This document shows, in pieces, positions 51,880 to 64,000 of a stretch of DNA of 64,000 nucleotides. The translations under genes and the position numbers were made by a program. The stretch is taken from the NCBI GenBank assembly GCA_905183005.1, contig CAJJDO010000054.1:186001-250000 (forward strand), given 5' to 3'. The notes under the pieces were generated by a model, which had not been told where the DNA came from, made no database searches, and saw only the letters and a list, made by a program, of their open reading frames with translations. Position 1 is the stretch's first letter. Every line of letters begins with the position of its first letter. This DNA is from Paramecium pentaurelia (taxonomy: Eukaryota; Ciliophora; Oligohymenophorea; Peniculida; Parameciidae).

Positions 51880-53414
51880 TCATTAAACAACAACAACCTT
51901 TTGTTGGACTGTTTTCTAAGTTTCATCTTCAGCTTCTGGCAATTTAGATCCCTTTTTAATTTGTTTATTTAATTTTCTTCTTCTAATAAAAACTATAAAT
52001 ATAATTATGATTATAGATGTAACAATTACAACTATTATTTTAACAGCTTCGTATACTATAAAATATAAATTTTTAATATACAAAATTCTTAATCGACATT
52101 TTTTGGAGGATGTCTGATTTTCAATGTATTATTTGATTAATTTAATTCTTTTAAAAACCAATCATCAGCAGTAAAATTATGTTTAAGATTATCTGAGGAA
52201 CAATTACTTCTTACAAAAGTTAGAGTTTAATTTTCTTTGTCAAAACCTATATCCCAATTTCTCATCCATACCTAACCTAAAATCATTCTAACATTTCCAG
52301 AATATTCTGCAACAGGTAAACAATAAGCATCATGTTATTCCATACTTTTAGTTAAATAATCTTTTGGTGTCCAATCAAATATAAAATTATTATCCATTAT
52401 AAATTGGTAAGTAGGAAAAAATGAAATAAATTATTCATATGATCCATGAAGCGTTTTATTATAAATATAGCATGCAATATCTTCAAAATATTACATTGTA
52501 GGACAATTAGGAGAATCACATACAAAAAAATTAACTAATGCTTTTGTCACATCAGGATGAGCATTAACAAGTGTAGATCCAGAATCTACAAAAGAACCTC
52601 CCCCTGCTTATAAATCTGCACCAGCTAATATGGTTTTATTATGAACTCTAATTTGTGAAATCTTAATACCATAAACTGGTTTATTTTCAGTATGAAAGTA
52701 TTAAATTGTATAATAAGCACTATTTTACTAATGTCTATTATAATCATATTATCCTATTGTCATAAAACCATCAATTCTTCCTATGCAAATAGAAAAGAAT
52801 AATTTCATTCCACTATGTTGTTTATAAATATCATCTACAATATTAGGAAATGCAAGAGTAGTGTTTGTCTTTGGAGACAATCCCATTATACCATTCGCCT
52901 ATTAAGTTTTGAATAAATTTGTTTCTCTAGTAGTACATCCAAAAACACTCCTCACACTACTATCCTTTTTTGAGATTGATTCATTAGAAGATGCCTTAGC
53001 CTCCATCAATAAATCCCCAAAAATCACTTGATCATTTACATAAAACCCTTCTAGATGGGATCCTTCAGAATATGAAATTGAAAAAATGCATTATTAATTC
53101 GAACATCTAAGACAGGTGCATTCCCCAAATGAACTTTTACAATTTAAATCTTCATATGTTGATGAATTCTTTCTATTATAGTATTAATCTAAATGATTTC
53201 CGCATGATAAATTTGAATCACAAGCATCGCAAGGAAAAGCTGTTATTGAGCTTCCAGTATCTATTATAACAGATTGTCTTTGTGGAGGATTGCCAACATA
53301 AATGTTAACAAAATAATATCCTAAATCTGAACTTCCATAAAGGATAGAAGTGTGAATAGGATCATCATCTTATCCCAGTACTTAAAGTAATTAGATTATA
53401 TAAATGAAAAACAT
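51880..53414 (-). CDS. Pepsin-type aspartic protease with C-terminal membrane anchor
   Basis: 502 residues, one intron at 52056-52081, stop at 51882-51880. A hydrophobic signal peptide starts at the ATG at 53414. Two catalytic Asp motifs are present, DTGSS (Asp52) and DSGST (Asp277), each followed by the expected hydrophobic-Gly strand. A Cys-rich loop (CDACDSNLSC) lies after the first. Near the C-terminus one transmembrane helix (about residues 443-465) is followed by a short basic cytosolic tail. Family A1 enzymes of this type work in acidic vesicles or on the cell surface. Removal of the intron, which lies just before the transmembrane helix, is needed to reach the anchor. Confidence 0.92.
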
Positions 53415-53672
53415 ATAAAATTAAATGAATAAATATTCTTAAAATTTACACAAAATCTCATCATATATCATCTCATTTTCTATTCACTATCAAATTATAA
53501 TATACATTAACAACATAATTTATAAATATATTATGATTATATTAGAATCTTATATATATATGGAAATAAAATCTAAAATAGTAATTTTCTTATTTAATAT
53601 GATAAAAATATCACATTATCATTTGATTAAAAGAAATTAATGATTGATAATATTGTACTAATAAAAAATGTA

Positions 53673-54062
53673 TCATTATTATGTTAAGATATCAGAATCT
53701 CCTGCATCAATGATGGCTAAACTTGAGCATCTGTGTAATTTACCACAGGCGGTACCTAAAATAAGATAAAATCACTCATGCCCATAAACTCAATTAGGAA
53801 GAGCTAAGCCTCCCAATTAAACCCCCGTACCTAAATCAACGTTGTTTCCTTAATATAAAACAATGGTAATCTAAGCCAACATGGCATAGTATTCAATTTA
53901 GGTCTTTCTGATTGTTGGACAATTGTTTGAAATGAATACAAGCTTGGCAGTTCCATTTCTAATGGACTTCAAGGTTTATTTGTAACCCATGGTGATCTTT
54001 CCAGATCTTACAACCAATTAGAGTTTTTAATTAACACTCTCTTAAGCAACATTCTTGACCAT
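53673..54062 (-). CDS. RPL30: 60S ribosomal protein eL30
   Basis: 104 residues once a 75-nt intron (53756-53830) is removed; start at 54062, stop at 53675-53673. The sequence matches eL30 throughout: SGKITMGYKQTLKSIRNG, KLVFISNNCP, IEYYAML and, across the splice, VDLG|TACGK...AIIDAGDSDI. eL30 sits in the large ribosomal subunit and belongs to the L7Ae kink-turn-binding family. Codon choice is more GC-rich than its neighbours, as expected for a highly expressed gene. The C2CD3-like gene upstream on the same strand ends only 27 bp before this ATG. Confidence 0.95.
53756..53830 (-). other. Unusual 75-nt intron of the eL30 gene with a hairpin
   Basis: GT...AG intron (GTACGG...TTTTAG) splitting Gly-79 codon, about three times longer than the other introns here. 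It contains a run of five G near the 5' end and a 10-bp stem: arms 53809-53818 and 53792-53801 (two G-U wobbles) with a 7-nt loop. Retention reads into TGA after about 12 residues. Confidence 0.88.
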
Positions 54063-54089
54063 TTTAAAATTAATTTAAAAATTTTAATA

Positions 54090-57000
54090 TCATATTTTTC
54101 CAATAATTGCTCTTATTCTCTCCAAATCCACGTCTTCTATTTAATATTATTAAACTTCTTCCAATGTTTACAAAGTTTTTGGACTTGTTCCCACTTTTAC
54201 TACTAAGTATGCCTAAGCCTTGCTTCCATGAATATACATCTTTATCTCTTCACTTGATTATTTCTCATGTAATTTAATTAATTCACTACTATTAATAAAA
54301 CATGATCCCAAAATTTCTCTTTCTGCTCCTGAATTAAGAACTCTGAATTCCAAATTACAATTACCTTCTAATCCTACACTAAAACAATAATTATAATTTG
54401 GATTGCTTTCTCTTACTTAAACTGGAGTTCTAAAAGATTAATCACCAAATAACATTTAAATAACTGGATTGGGAGCTTTGTTTTAATTTAACAAATGCAA
54501 ATTTTAAGCTCTTACTATTTGTATTACAATCTCATTAATTTATTGAACTTCAATATTCAAATTAATTTTTGATAAGAATACTGAAAAGTCAAAATGATTT
54601 AAATATTTATAAGCATTCTTATCAAATACATTTGGTTTTGTAAATAGAGAATAAGATTTCTCACTGAAATTAACTATGTAAAATGAATCTAACAATTATT
54701 TTGCTTTTTTTTCATCCATAAATCCATTATTAGATAATTTATATACTTCTTCTATTAAATCCCATGTTAAATTTTACTCTGATAAAAAGAAATTTTATTT
54801 ATTAAAGTGATATCCTATTTAATCACTTAGAAATGCATATTCATTATTATTAACTAATTTAGAAATGTATTCATATAGTTATCTATCAATCTTATAATTT
54901 TATTGCAAATCATTTAATTTCTAACAACCATAAATTTAATTTTAGGAATAAAACTTTATAAAATTTGGAATCATATCCTCATATTCATTTATAAGCATAA
55001 GTTTAATACCAATTCTACTTATAAATGAATCATAATTTAAAGTGAAATATTCATTAATACATATAAATTTACTATCAATTTAACTTTAAGTTAAATGATT
55101 AAATTTTATATTTAAATCTCCTAATTTAACATCTTTCAATTAATTAGCAGCATTTTTCTTACTAGAATAAACAGTTATTGTTAATTCTTAATAAGATTGT
55201 ATTTCTACTGCTAAAAATGATTAAACTAATTAACATGATAATTCTATAATATAAATAAATATTACTCTTTTTATCAATCTGTTCAGGATTTGTTTGAAGT
55301 GTTTTTCCATTTAGTTTTAAAACAAAGTATAAAAAAATAGTGTCATTGCCTGCTGGTTTTAACAATTAAGAAATATTTATGATGATCTCTCTAATTGATA
55401 TCATACAAGTAATCTATTTTTATTTTTCTTCCTATTCTTTTTCTTTCAATATTGCTTATTATTAAACCAAAGGTATTTTATATTTATTTAATTAGCATTT
55501 CAATTTAGCAACTCCAACAAATAAACCAAATGAGTTTGTTAAAGCAAATTCACCTTCTATTTATCCTCTAAGTAATTGAGTTTACATTAGTTCACATTTT
55601 CCAATAAGATTTTAAGTATTACTTGACACTTAAATTATCATTTATTATGCTGATAATGTTTAAATCAATTCATTATCAACTTATAATTACTTTTCTTCAT
55701 TTATAATAATTGTCTTTTAACCTTATTATTTAGATCTATAATTAATAATAAAGATAATTACATTTAAGCAGTAAAATTGACAACTGAATATATATCCACC
55801 TTGATAATTTTATCTTCAAATTTAAGTGCCTTATCATTTAAAGTTACTTCAGCATATATATTTAATCCTACTCTTTTAGGTAAATGAATTTCTTGATGAG
55901 TTTGATTATGACTAGATAATAATTCTGGATTAGATGAAAGTTATTATTAAGTTATCTTTTATCTCTAATAATTGATATTGAAACTAAGTTTAGCATTTAT
56001 AGGCATAAATACTAACACTTTATCTTTAATCAGATCTGTATTTCTATCCATCCAACTGACTATCTCTTAACTAGAAAGGAATGTTTATGCCACACTTTAT
56101 TCATCATTCTTTAATCTAAAATAGATTCCTCCTTCTATTGAATCAACTACATCAATAAATTTAGTATTTTGTTCAATCTATTAGATATAAGTATAAGTAG
56201 ATTCTGAAGGACATTAATATTAAGTTTATTTTGAATAAATTAAAGGATATGATTTTATTATTTATTCACATAAAGGATATTTATATTCTACACATAATTA
56301 AGTACCATAAGGAATTGATAATTTCAAATTTTAGATCTCTTTTAAAGTGATACTAAATTTATGAATATAAAACTCAAGATTCTTATTCTCTTAATTTTAA
56401 TTTTCCTTATCTTCCAATTCAAATTATTTAGGTTTCTTTTAAATAATAGGAGGTTTAACTTCCTATTATTTTATTTAAAACCAATCTTATAATAGAGATT
56501 TCTAAATTTCCCAATCTTATAATACAAAATTATTGTTCTTAATTTTTATAAATCTAAATATACAATACACTTCCCAAAATGATATATTGATTAAACATTA
56601 ATTAAACATTTCTTATACTTCTTCAATATTTAGACTTAATTTTGTCACTTCATCTAATTGGATTGTTTATGCTTTCTATAATATTGAACTTTAGATTGAT
56701 AAACAATACCAAAATTCATTAATCTCCTCTAATTTTACATAATTAAATTAAACAAACTAACATGTTAATTCATATAGTAATTTTATTGAAACTAATCTTC
56801 TATCATGAGGTTGTCCCAAAAAATATCCAAAGAATTCAAAATCAAAATCAGGAACATATTATTCTAATTTTGATCTTTCCATAATCCCACAATCACTCTT
56901 TAATAACATTTTACCTACATATTCAAGAGGATCCTATTTTTAATCAATTAAATATTAAATAAATTTCTTTATCTATTTATTTACTTCTACAGATATTCTA

Positions 57001-59212
57001 GGTTTAAAAATATTAAATGCTGTTAAACTATTTAGTATATGTTCTTTTTTTATTGAATGCTAATTCTTGAAATCAAAGATTCTTATAAATATAAATATAG
57101 ATTCATCATTTAAGTTAATAAATTATAGCTATTCAATATTAAAAAATTGACCTTTTGGAATATTTTTTTACAATTAATTCTCATTTTTATTTAAATATTA
57201 AAAGACATCTAGTATTGATTAATGTTTATTATCAAACAATTCAAAATTAAATTATTCATATCTTTCCAAAAAAGTTAATTCTCTAGGAATTTCTTCAATT
57301 TAAATTTCTTAATCAACATTTTTCTTTTCCTATTAAGGTTCTTCATATTGATTTCCTACTTCTTAAATGCTTTTTGTATAGATATTTTCTATTTTGATTT
57401 TGTTTATCTATCCTGGAATACCAAATGCAATTAAAACATGGATAAAACCAATTTATTAAGAATCTCTAATCTTTCTAATTGGATGTTATTCATCTGATAT
57501 TATTAAAGGATAGATATTCTTAAATATATTTGCATTGAATTCCTAATCTTCATTAATCAAAATTTCATGAATTGATTTTAATGGTATTCTAATCATACCT
57601 AATAACTCTTTCTCCTTCCAAACTTCAATAATAAAAGGAGCAGTCTCAATCTTTTCAAATGATTCAAAATTTAAAGGTGTGATAATCTAATAATTAAGAT
57701 AAATTGAATCATTTAATTATGATTAAAAAAAATCATTTGAACCAGGTATTTTAAATCTGCAATTAATTTTATCTACTCCTATTACTTTACCTAATCTAAT
57801 CAATAAAGTTGGGTTAAATGAATGATAATGATAATAGATTGGTTTATCTATAAAATCTTATTACTCCTGATTTTTAATTAAAGATGCTTTTAATCTAATC
57901 TCACCAAGTCTATTCTATTATTGAATTTAATATTCATTTAATAAATCTTTATTTACTACACTATATTATAAACCAGAATTTTGTGAAGTGTTATTTCTGT
58001 CAAATGGCAAATTTGTATTTATTATTACATAAAATTCTTCATTTTAAATTGCTTTAATTATTTGGAAGTATCCTTCACCAAGTGTTATTTTAAAATACTT
58101 TTAATCATCAGAATTTTCAGGTTTTCTATAACATTAAATTAAAAATTTAATTTAATCAGCTTAAAAATCATCAAAAGAAGATTCATTAATATATATTTCA
58201 AATTCTACTATCTCATTTATTGAATATAAATCAGATCCTTATGATTTAAAAAATGTTCTTTTTTGTTAATTCTTAAATTAGCAATCAATAAAAATATTAT
58301 TCAAATTTATAGCATTCAATTTCTATTAAACTTATTAAGAATAAGCATGAAAATCAATTAGTTGTAGTTTTAATTTTCTATAAGAATCAAAAGATTTATT
58401 ATATACAAAATTTTAAGTTGTATAGTTTTAAATAGGAGTATTGACTTCCTCTTAAATAGTTTAAACTCCTCTAGTTTCTATTTGATAAGTTGTTTTGACT
58501 TATAAGGGTTTTTGGACTGGTTCTTATTGTGGAAGGATTTCTTTTTATTTATTTTAATTTTTTTCTACATTTTCAACAGGTGATTAATTTCGATTGGATT
58601 TAAATTTAGGTGGATTAGGTTTAGTATTTTCTGGCTTACTAGCATATCTATATTAAGTAGGAGAATTATTATAATGGCCACTATTTGGTTTAGAGTTTCT
58701 AAAAGGTTCTTATTATTTTGAAATGGAATTGCTTTTCTTATTACTACTATTATTATTATTATCTTATTGATTTTATTGATTAGATACAGAATCAGATCGT
58801 TTCTATTTTTAAGGACAACAATTAATGCAATGAACTGAATTTAATATTTATTCTATTCTATTTGAAACATCATCAACGAATTTTACATTACCTTAAACTT
58901 ATGTTTTTTAACCGCTTAAATTTTAATCTTATTTCGAAGGACTTATTTTTTAGATTGAAGCATCATTATTGACATTTTAATAGTTTTAATTGGAATTACT
59001 TTAATCATTCTAATATTAATTTATTGTAGATTCAGGATCAATATAATTATTTCTTTCATAAAGGTTATTTGGATTGATTTCAATATTTTTTTGGAATGGA
59101 TTATTTGCAAATAAAACATTTGCTAATTTTTAATCTGGATTTTATTATAACCAAGCTTCATTTTCAGTTGGAAAAATAACATTAATTTAAGGATATTAAG
59201 TTTATTTATTAG

Positions 59213-59269
<57 letters not shown>

Positions 59270-59888
59270 GTTATTATTCTTTTATCATGATTTGTTATAA
59301 TTATTACATGTTATTTGATTGATTTAATTAAGAACATAATTCTATTTGTTATTATATTAATAAAAATTTTGTATTTACTTCTATATTTTGATATCCTATT
59401 TTATATTCCTTATTATCAGGCATTTCTGGAAAATATTTATATATTGGATATTATCCAGAAATATTATGAAAAACTTAATTTTTTGATAAGTCTTTATTCA
59501 AATGTCTAGCAAAATTAATGATTATATATCCAAAAATTTAAAATTTATCCTCTGAATCCACAAGATAAATAATTACTTTTTCAGCTTCATTCAAATATTT
59601 ATGAAATTGAATAATTGGTACTCTAATATCATACTTCAATTCATTAGGGTAATTCAAATTTTAATTTAATGCTTATATTAATAATCCATCTCCTTCTTAA
59701 CCCCAAAAGCAGAGACGATAGACTAAATTTCCTTAATGAGGGTTTGAATCTTGAATCCATTAGACTTTACTCATTTTAATACTAAATTCTCCAAATGATT
59801 TATCTGACCCTTTGTCAGTTCCTGGTGGTAGAATGGCTGTACTTTGAATCATTTATCTAATTTGTTTTGGTTTAATCTTTGGTGGCAT
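54090..59888 (-). CDS. C2CD3-like multi-C2-domain centriole/basal-body protein
   Basis: 1,916 residues, ATG at 59888, introns at 55736-55761 and 55244-55265, stop at 54092-54090. The N-terminal 170 residues resemble the N-terminus of animal C2CD3 (LPPGTD, then LVYRLCFWGQEGDG and IRVPIIQF). A low-complexity Gln/Asn/Ser/Pro region follows, then several beta-rich C2-like units; the last, near residues 1770-1890, reads as a typical C2 domain (IVIQIVRAQNL, PNPVIQMLFG, RVLNSGAEREILG). C2CD3 is required for centriole distal structure and ciliogenesis in animals. The match is by eye, so the orthology is likely but unproven; other multi-C2 ciliary proteins are the main alternative. Confidence 0.78.
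59214..59278 (-). repeat. (TTA)n/(TAA)n tract encoding about 20 glutamines
   Basis: A near-perfect trinucleotide run in the C2CD3-like gene. On the coding strand it reads TAA repeatedly, hence polyglutamine in this code. Confidence 0.9.
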
Positions 59889-60000
59889 TTAATTCAAATT
59901 TTGTTGTTAATTTAATATTAAATTGCATAATGCAGAAATTTGCAATATTAGAATATAATAGTTATATATTATACTATAATAAATTAAAAACATCTAAAAG

Positions 60001-62456
60001 ATGTTAGATGATGAAGAAGATTAAGTAATAATAGTTGATGAGGAATCCCCAGGGTAAAAAAGTAGTAAGCAAAAATCTAGGAAACAACTAGAAAAATAAT
60101 AGAATAATATTGATAAAATTTTAAATGGAAATAATCCATTAATACAACAAATAAAAATATGTGAATAGGCTGTTTAATAGAGAGTTCATATAGATTAGTT
60201 TATAACTAGATTTTCTAAGGATTAGAATAGTGTAATAATAAATATAATTTAAATTTCTAGGCATTATAATATTTGATTGATAATTATATTATTGAGAACA
60301 ATAATTAAGATATTGCTAAAATACTTATGAATACAGATGGATTGAATAAGGATGCAATAAACAAATTTTTTTGTAAGCCAGATCTAAAGAACCAAGAAAT
60401 ATTAGAGGCTTATTGCCAACTTCTTAATTTAAAAGGGAAAAGTTATTTAGATGCTATGAGATTATTATTGTAGAGATTTAGATTAGCAGGAGAAGCATAA
60501 ATGGTAGATAGAGTAGTCAAAATATTTGCAAAAGTTTATCATTAATAAAATCCTAATGAATTTAAGTCATATGATATACCCTATGTATTAGCTTACTCAT
60601 TTATAATGTTATCTACTGATGTTGGTTCAACTAAAATCTAACCAAAAAATAAGATGACAAAGGAGTAATTCTTAAAGAATAACATTCAAGTATTTCCAGA
60701 TATATCACCTAAATATTTTGAGGAGGTATATGATTCGATAAAGAAAGAACCCTTTTAAACCACATTAGATTATTTAGAATAGATGTATAATCGTATGATT
60801 CTATGTAATGAGAAATTATAAGGAGAATAAATAACTAAATGGTTGTAAGTAGCATTTGATTTAATGAATGGATGTAATTTGGTTAAATATGGAAGATACA
60901 ATGGTGGATAACCAAGGAAGTTCTTCTTAAGCAGTGATGAAAAGTATTTAATATATGTAATTAATTAAGGCGTATATGTTGGAGATCAATAGATAATGAT
61001 AATGAACCAGCAAGATATATTAATATGTGTGATGTGCATGATATAGCTTTGGGACACAATACAACTCGAATTATGATTAAGAATAATATACCTCCAGAAT
61101 TTGATATGTTTTGTTTTTCAATCATTACAATACATAGATCAGTTGATATAAAAGTAAATGATTTGTAAATTAAATCAAAATGGATTAATTATTTAAGAGC
61201 TGTTATTATTAATCGTAGAGAGATGGAAGCCAAAAGAGCAGAAGAAAAATAAAGAAGATAAGAGAATGAAGAAAAGAGATCAGAAATATGGAAAAATGAT
61301 ATTTTACCTTTTTGGCGTTCACATTGGGATTATGAACCTAATAAACCTTTAAATTATAAGAAATATATTAGTATAAAAAAAGAAGAAGCTGTTTAAAAAG
61401 CATAAAATCAAGCTAATTCTGCTAGTGTTTTAGAGAGTTTATGTCGTTGTCTTAAAAAAACTATTTAATTAAATCCTATTTAAAATAGATAACAAATATA
61501 AAACTAACATTATAGTAATCAATCTGAAATCAATAATGGTGGCAATATTTAATAGTAAATGATGGTAGAAGGAAAGAAAAATAAATCAGTTTTACTAATG
61601 ATATTATGGAAACTTGGATTGCCTGATTTTGCAAGGAGAACTCTATGGCCTATCATTATTGGTAATAATCTTAAGATCAGATAAGAACTATATACTATAC
61701 TTGTTAGAAAAACTATAGTTATTGAAGAAGGTATAATTATCATCATTATTTTTAGCTATTAGAGTAGATATTTAAAGAGCTAAACAATAATATCCTTTCA
61801 TTACTGATGTCAAAGCTAAAGAATTATCAAATATTTTGCATGCTTTTAGTTTTTAAAGACCAGATTATGGATATATATCAGATTTAATTGATATTGCAGT
61901 AGTTCTTATCAAACATTTATAAGAATATGATTGTTTTTAAGCCTTGGTCAATCTACTTCATTAATATCATTTCTTAAGTGTTTTTTAAAATGATACTAGA
62001 TAAATTGAATAAAGAATAAAATTTTTTGAAGAGAATTTAAAAAGAATTTTACCTTTTGTATACAATCATCTTAAAGCTATTAAATTAGAAACTAAATTTT
62101 ATTTAATGAAATGGTTCTTAAAAATATTTATACATTAATTTAAATTTCCAATGCTTTCAAGGTTATGGGATAATTTCTTATTGGAAGGAGAAATCTACTT
62201 ATTTAAAGTAGGAATTTGTTATTTGAAATATTTTTAAATAGAATTAAAAGTAAGAATTAACATTATATTTTAGATGAGTAATTTGGATGAAGTTGTAAGA
62301 ATTTTAACTAATTGGTAACCAGATGTGAATGAGGATTACTTTTTCATATAAATTGATGAAATACCAATTAAGGATGATGATTATACTAAATTTTTGGAAT
62401 AATATAAAGCTGCAGAAATAAATAAATAAATTCATTAAACTTTAATTGATTTTTGA
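60001..62456 (+). CDS. Sec7-PH-TBC fusion protein (Arf GEF plus Rab GAP)
   Basis: 783 residues; introns at 60232-60260, 60944-60969 (appears to end AAG), 61731-61755 and 62250-62273. After a polar N-terminus, a Sec7 domain covers about residues 78-250, with the glutamic finger in FRLAGEAQ (Glu155), SFIMLSTDV and YDSIKKEPF. A PH-like region follows (about 270-420), then a helical linker and a TBC domain from about 510 to 750 (WKLGLPDFARRTLWP, later LRLWDNFLLEGE-type motif). Sec7 domains activate Arf GTPases; TBC domains inactivate Rabs. This rare fusion (TBS type) has been described in ciliates. The TBC arginine finger was not clearly found, so GAP activity is less sure. Confidence 0.85.
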
Positions 62457-62483
62457 TATTAATTTTACACGTTTAATTAATTA

Positions 62484-63298
62484 ATGTTAATTCCAATTAT
62501 TTTTCTCTTTGCTTTAGCAAAATGTCAAGATGATGTTATTCAATAGGATGGCATCGAAACAATATAAGAGATCTCTCCTGAAGAGCAACTAAGGTAATTG
62601 TAGGAATAGAAATTAAAGAAAGAAAGAGATACAATTTATTATACGTGTATTATTTTAGCTAGAATGCATTTGGGAAATTATGGAAGTGAACTTGTTGAAA
62701 TTGTAGATAAGTGAGTATTTATTATTAATATTAGTTAAGCATCTAAGGTTGAACAATAAAATGTTTGGATTAAATTATATACAACTCATGCAATTTCATG
62801 TTCCAAATAGCTCACCTATGATGAAAGTGTTTAAGTGCTATTATAAGTGAGATCAGAGGAGTTTGATCATTCAAGATTGCCTGTATTGTTTTCTGAGATT
62901 GATTTCAATTAATTCAGAAACGGTTCTTGGGAAAGAGAAATTAGTGATTTGGAGAATACAGTGTGGAAATACATAGAAGTATCATAATTGTTTAAAATTT
63001 ATAGGATTTTGAATCTGCATTAGCAGAAGATTCAAATAAAAAAAAATAATAGGAGAGAGAGAGAGATGATGATTATGATGATTTAGATCTAGAGTACTTA
63101 AAGATTGCTGCCTAGTAGACAAAAGGGAAACATAGAACATTACATGATTATCAACCAAAATTACAAAAAGCCAACTTTTCAGATATTCTATTCTTAATAC
63201 TTGCGTTTTTGTCTATTGGAGTAGGTATAATGTGGATCATAAAGAAATTAAATACAAAAGAAGAATAATAAAAAAAGAAGAAAACTAAACAGAATTGA
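62484..63298 (+). CDS. Type I membrane protein, unknown function
   Basis: 254 residues with introns at 62711-62734 (starts GTGAG) and 62979-63004. Signal peptide at residues 1-14 (IPIIFLFALAKC), a lumenal domain of about 195 residues with charged coiled stretches, one transmembrane helix near residues 218-238 (ILFLILAFLSIGVGIMWII) and a short Lys-rich cytosolic tail. A lysine-rich end can act as an ER or cargo signal, but this is inference. No family was recognised. It begins 27 bp after the Sec7-PH-TBC gene on the same strand. Confidence 0.78.
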
Positions 63299-63389
63299 TT
63301 TGTTTTTGTATAATCTTTTAAAGTAGTATATTTAATGTGATTTAACTTAACTCATATATTTTTGCACGTTGTAAATATTTATTTATTTA

Positions 63390-64000
63390 ATGAGCAAAAT
63401 TTCGAAAGAAGCATTCGAATATCTTAATAAACTCAGATAAAATCCATAGATTGCTATCCCTAAGTTATAAGAACATCTCAAATTGTTTAAAGGAAATGTT
63501 GTATACAAACCAGGAGAAATTCCTTTACAAACTAATGAAGGCCCTAAAGTTGTCAATGGTTAATATTTTATCCTATATTTATTTCAGAATGCATTTCATT
63601 CTTATAGAATCAAAAGCCTGTAGGTCCATTAACTTGGAGTAAGGGTTTGGAATGTGCAGCAAGAGATCATGTAAAAGATACAGGACCAAAAGGTGTTACA
63701 GGCCATACTGGTACAGATGGATCATCAATGAGTGATAGAATTGAAAGATATGGTGAATGGGATGTAACAATAGGAGAAAATATTAGTTATGGTCAAACAA
63801 CTGGAGAAGATGGTATTAATATCTATTTTATTAATATAGTCATCATCTAATTGATTATTGATGATGGAGTATCATCAAGAGGACATAGAAAAAATTGTTT
63901 TAAAGCAGAATTTGGAGCAGTAGGTATTTTCGATGGAGAACATAAATAATTCAAAACTTAATGTGTTTTTGATTTTGCGGGAGCTTTCTAAGACAATGCT
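63390..64000 (+). CDS. CAP-domain (SCP/TAPS) protein, partial at window end
   Basis: ATG at 63390; introns at 63559-63587 (ends CAG) and 63813-63839 (27 nt, frame-neutral, no stop). The visible 185 or so residues include the CAP pattern: NECISFLQNQ, PLTWSKGLECAARDHV, GHTGTDGSSMSDRI, GENISYG and RGHRKNCF, with the candidate cavity His and Glu. There is no signal peptide in the visible start, so this may be an intracellular or unconventional CAP protein. CAP proteins bind sterols or lipids in some lineages and are otherwise of unknown activity. The 3' end lies beyond base 64000. Confidence 0.87.

Noticed and set aside
59735..59760. tRNA T-loop-like string ggtttgaatc
   Set aside because: It lies inside the C2CD3-like coding frame and no acceptor stem, D-arm or anticodon arm can be drawn around it.
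1..64000. CRISPR array, rRNA, tRNA, transposase or telomeric repeats
   Set aside because: None was seen on either strand; repeats present are coding microsatellites or protein repeats.

Overview
The window looks like a piece of a Paramecium macronuclear genome. In every gene, UAA and UAG are read as glutamine and UGA is the only stop. The DNA is extremely AT-rich and the genes are packed with spacers as short as about 25 bp. Reading frames are interrupted by tiny introns (19-31 nt, mostly GTA...TAG) that must be removed to keep frame. About 53 such introns were placed by reading frame continuity; one, in the eL30 gene, is 75 nt. All coordinates and splice sites here are my own hand readings; none was checked against transcripts or databases. 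Long runs open only under the standard code are fragments or antisense shadows of these genes.

Layout. 1-6761: the 3' end of a membrane protein gene, a coiled-coil protein, an RRM protein with five introns, an amidase-signature (FAAH-like) enzyme, a small probable mitochondrial protein and a Deltex-type RING ligase. 6858-11586: a large cysteine-rich multi-pass membrane protein. 12173-20660: a B-box/coiled-coil protein, a long coiled-coil protein, an unknown protein, the tRNA pseudouridine synthase PUS10, an unknown coiled-coil protein and prefoldin subunit 3. 21179-27634: a second, larger cysteine-rich membrane protein with about 14 repeats. 27635-29507: gene-poor DNA with a possible coding relic and a hairpin. 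29508-30932: two small genes whose 5' ends overlap head to head.

30997-38217: a four-domain voltage-gated channel whose four pore glutamates (EEEE) mark it as a calcium channel. 38723-46003: a 2,384-residue UBR-box protein resembling UBR4. 46004-47135: gene-poor. 47136-53414: coiled-coil protein, LITAF-domain protein, GPI transamidase subunit GAA1, a dual-specificity phosphatase and a membrane-anchored pepsin-type protease. 53673-59888: ribosomal protein eL30 with its long intron, then a C2CD3-like basal-body protein. 60001-64000: a Sec7-PH-TBC fusion protein, a small type I membrane protein and the start of a CAP-domain protein.

The genes do not form one pathway. Several fit ciliate biology: the Ca2+ channel (in Paramecium such channels drive ciliary reversal), a C2CD3-like centriole protein, many coiled-coil proteins, cysteine-rich surface proteins, a GPI-anchoring enzyme and an Arf/Rab trafficking regulator. 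The most unusual signals are the structured 75-nt eL30 intron, five introns that appear to end in AAG, frame-neutral introns without stops, and the overlapping divergent gene starts at 30668-30704.
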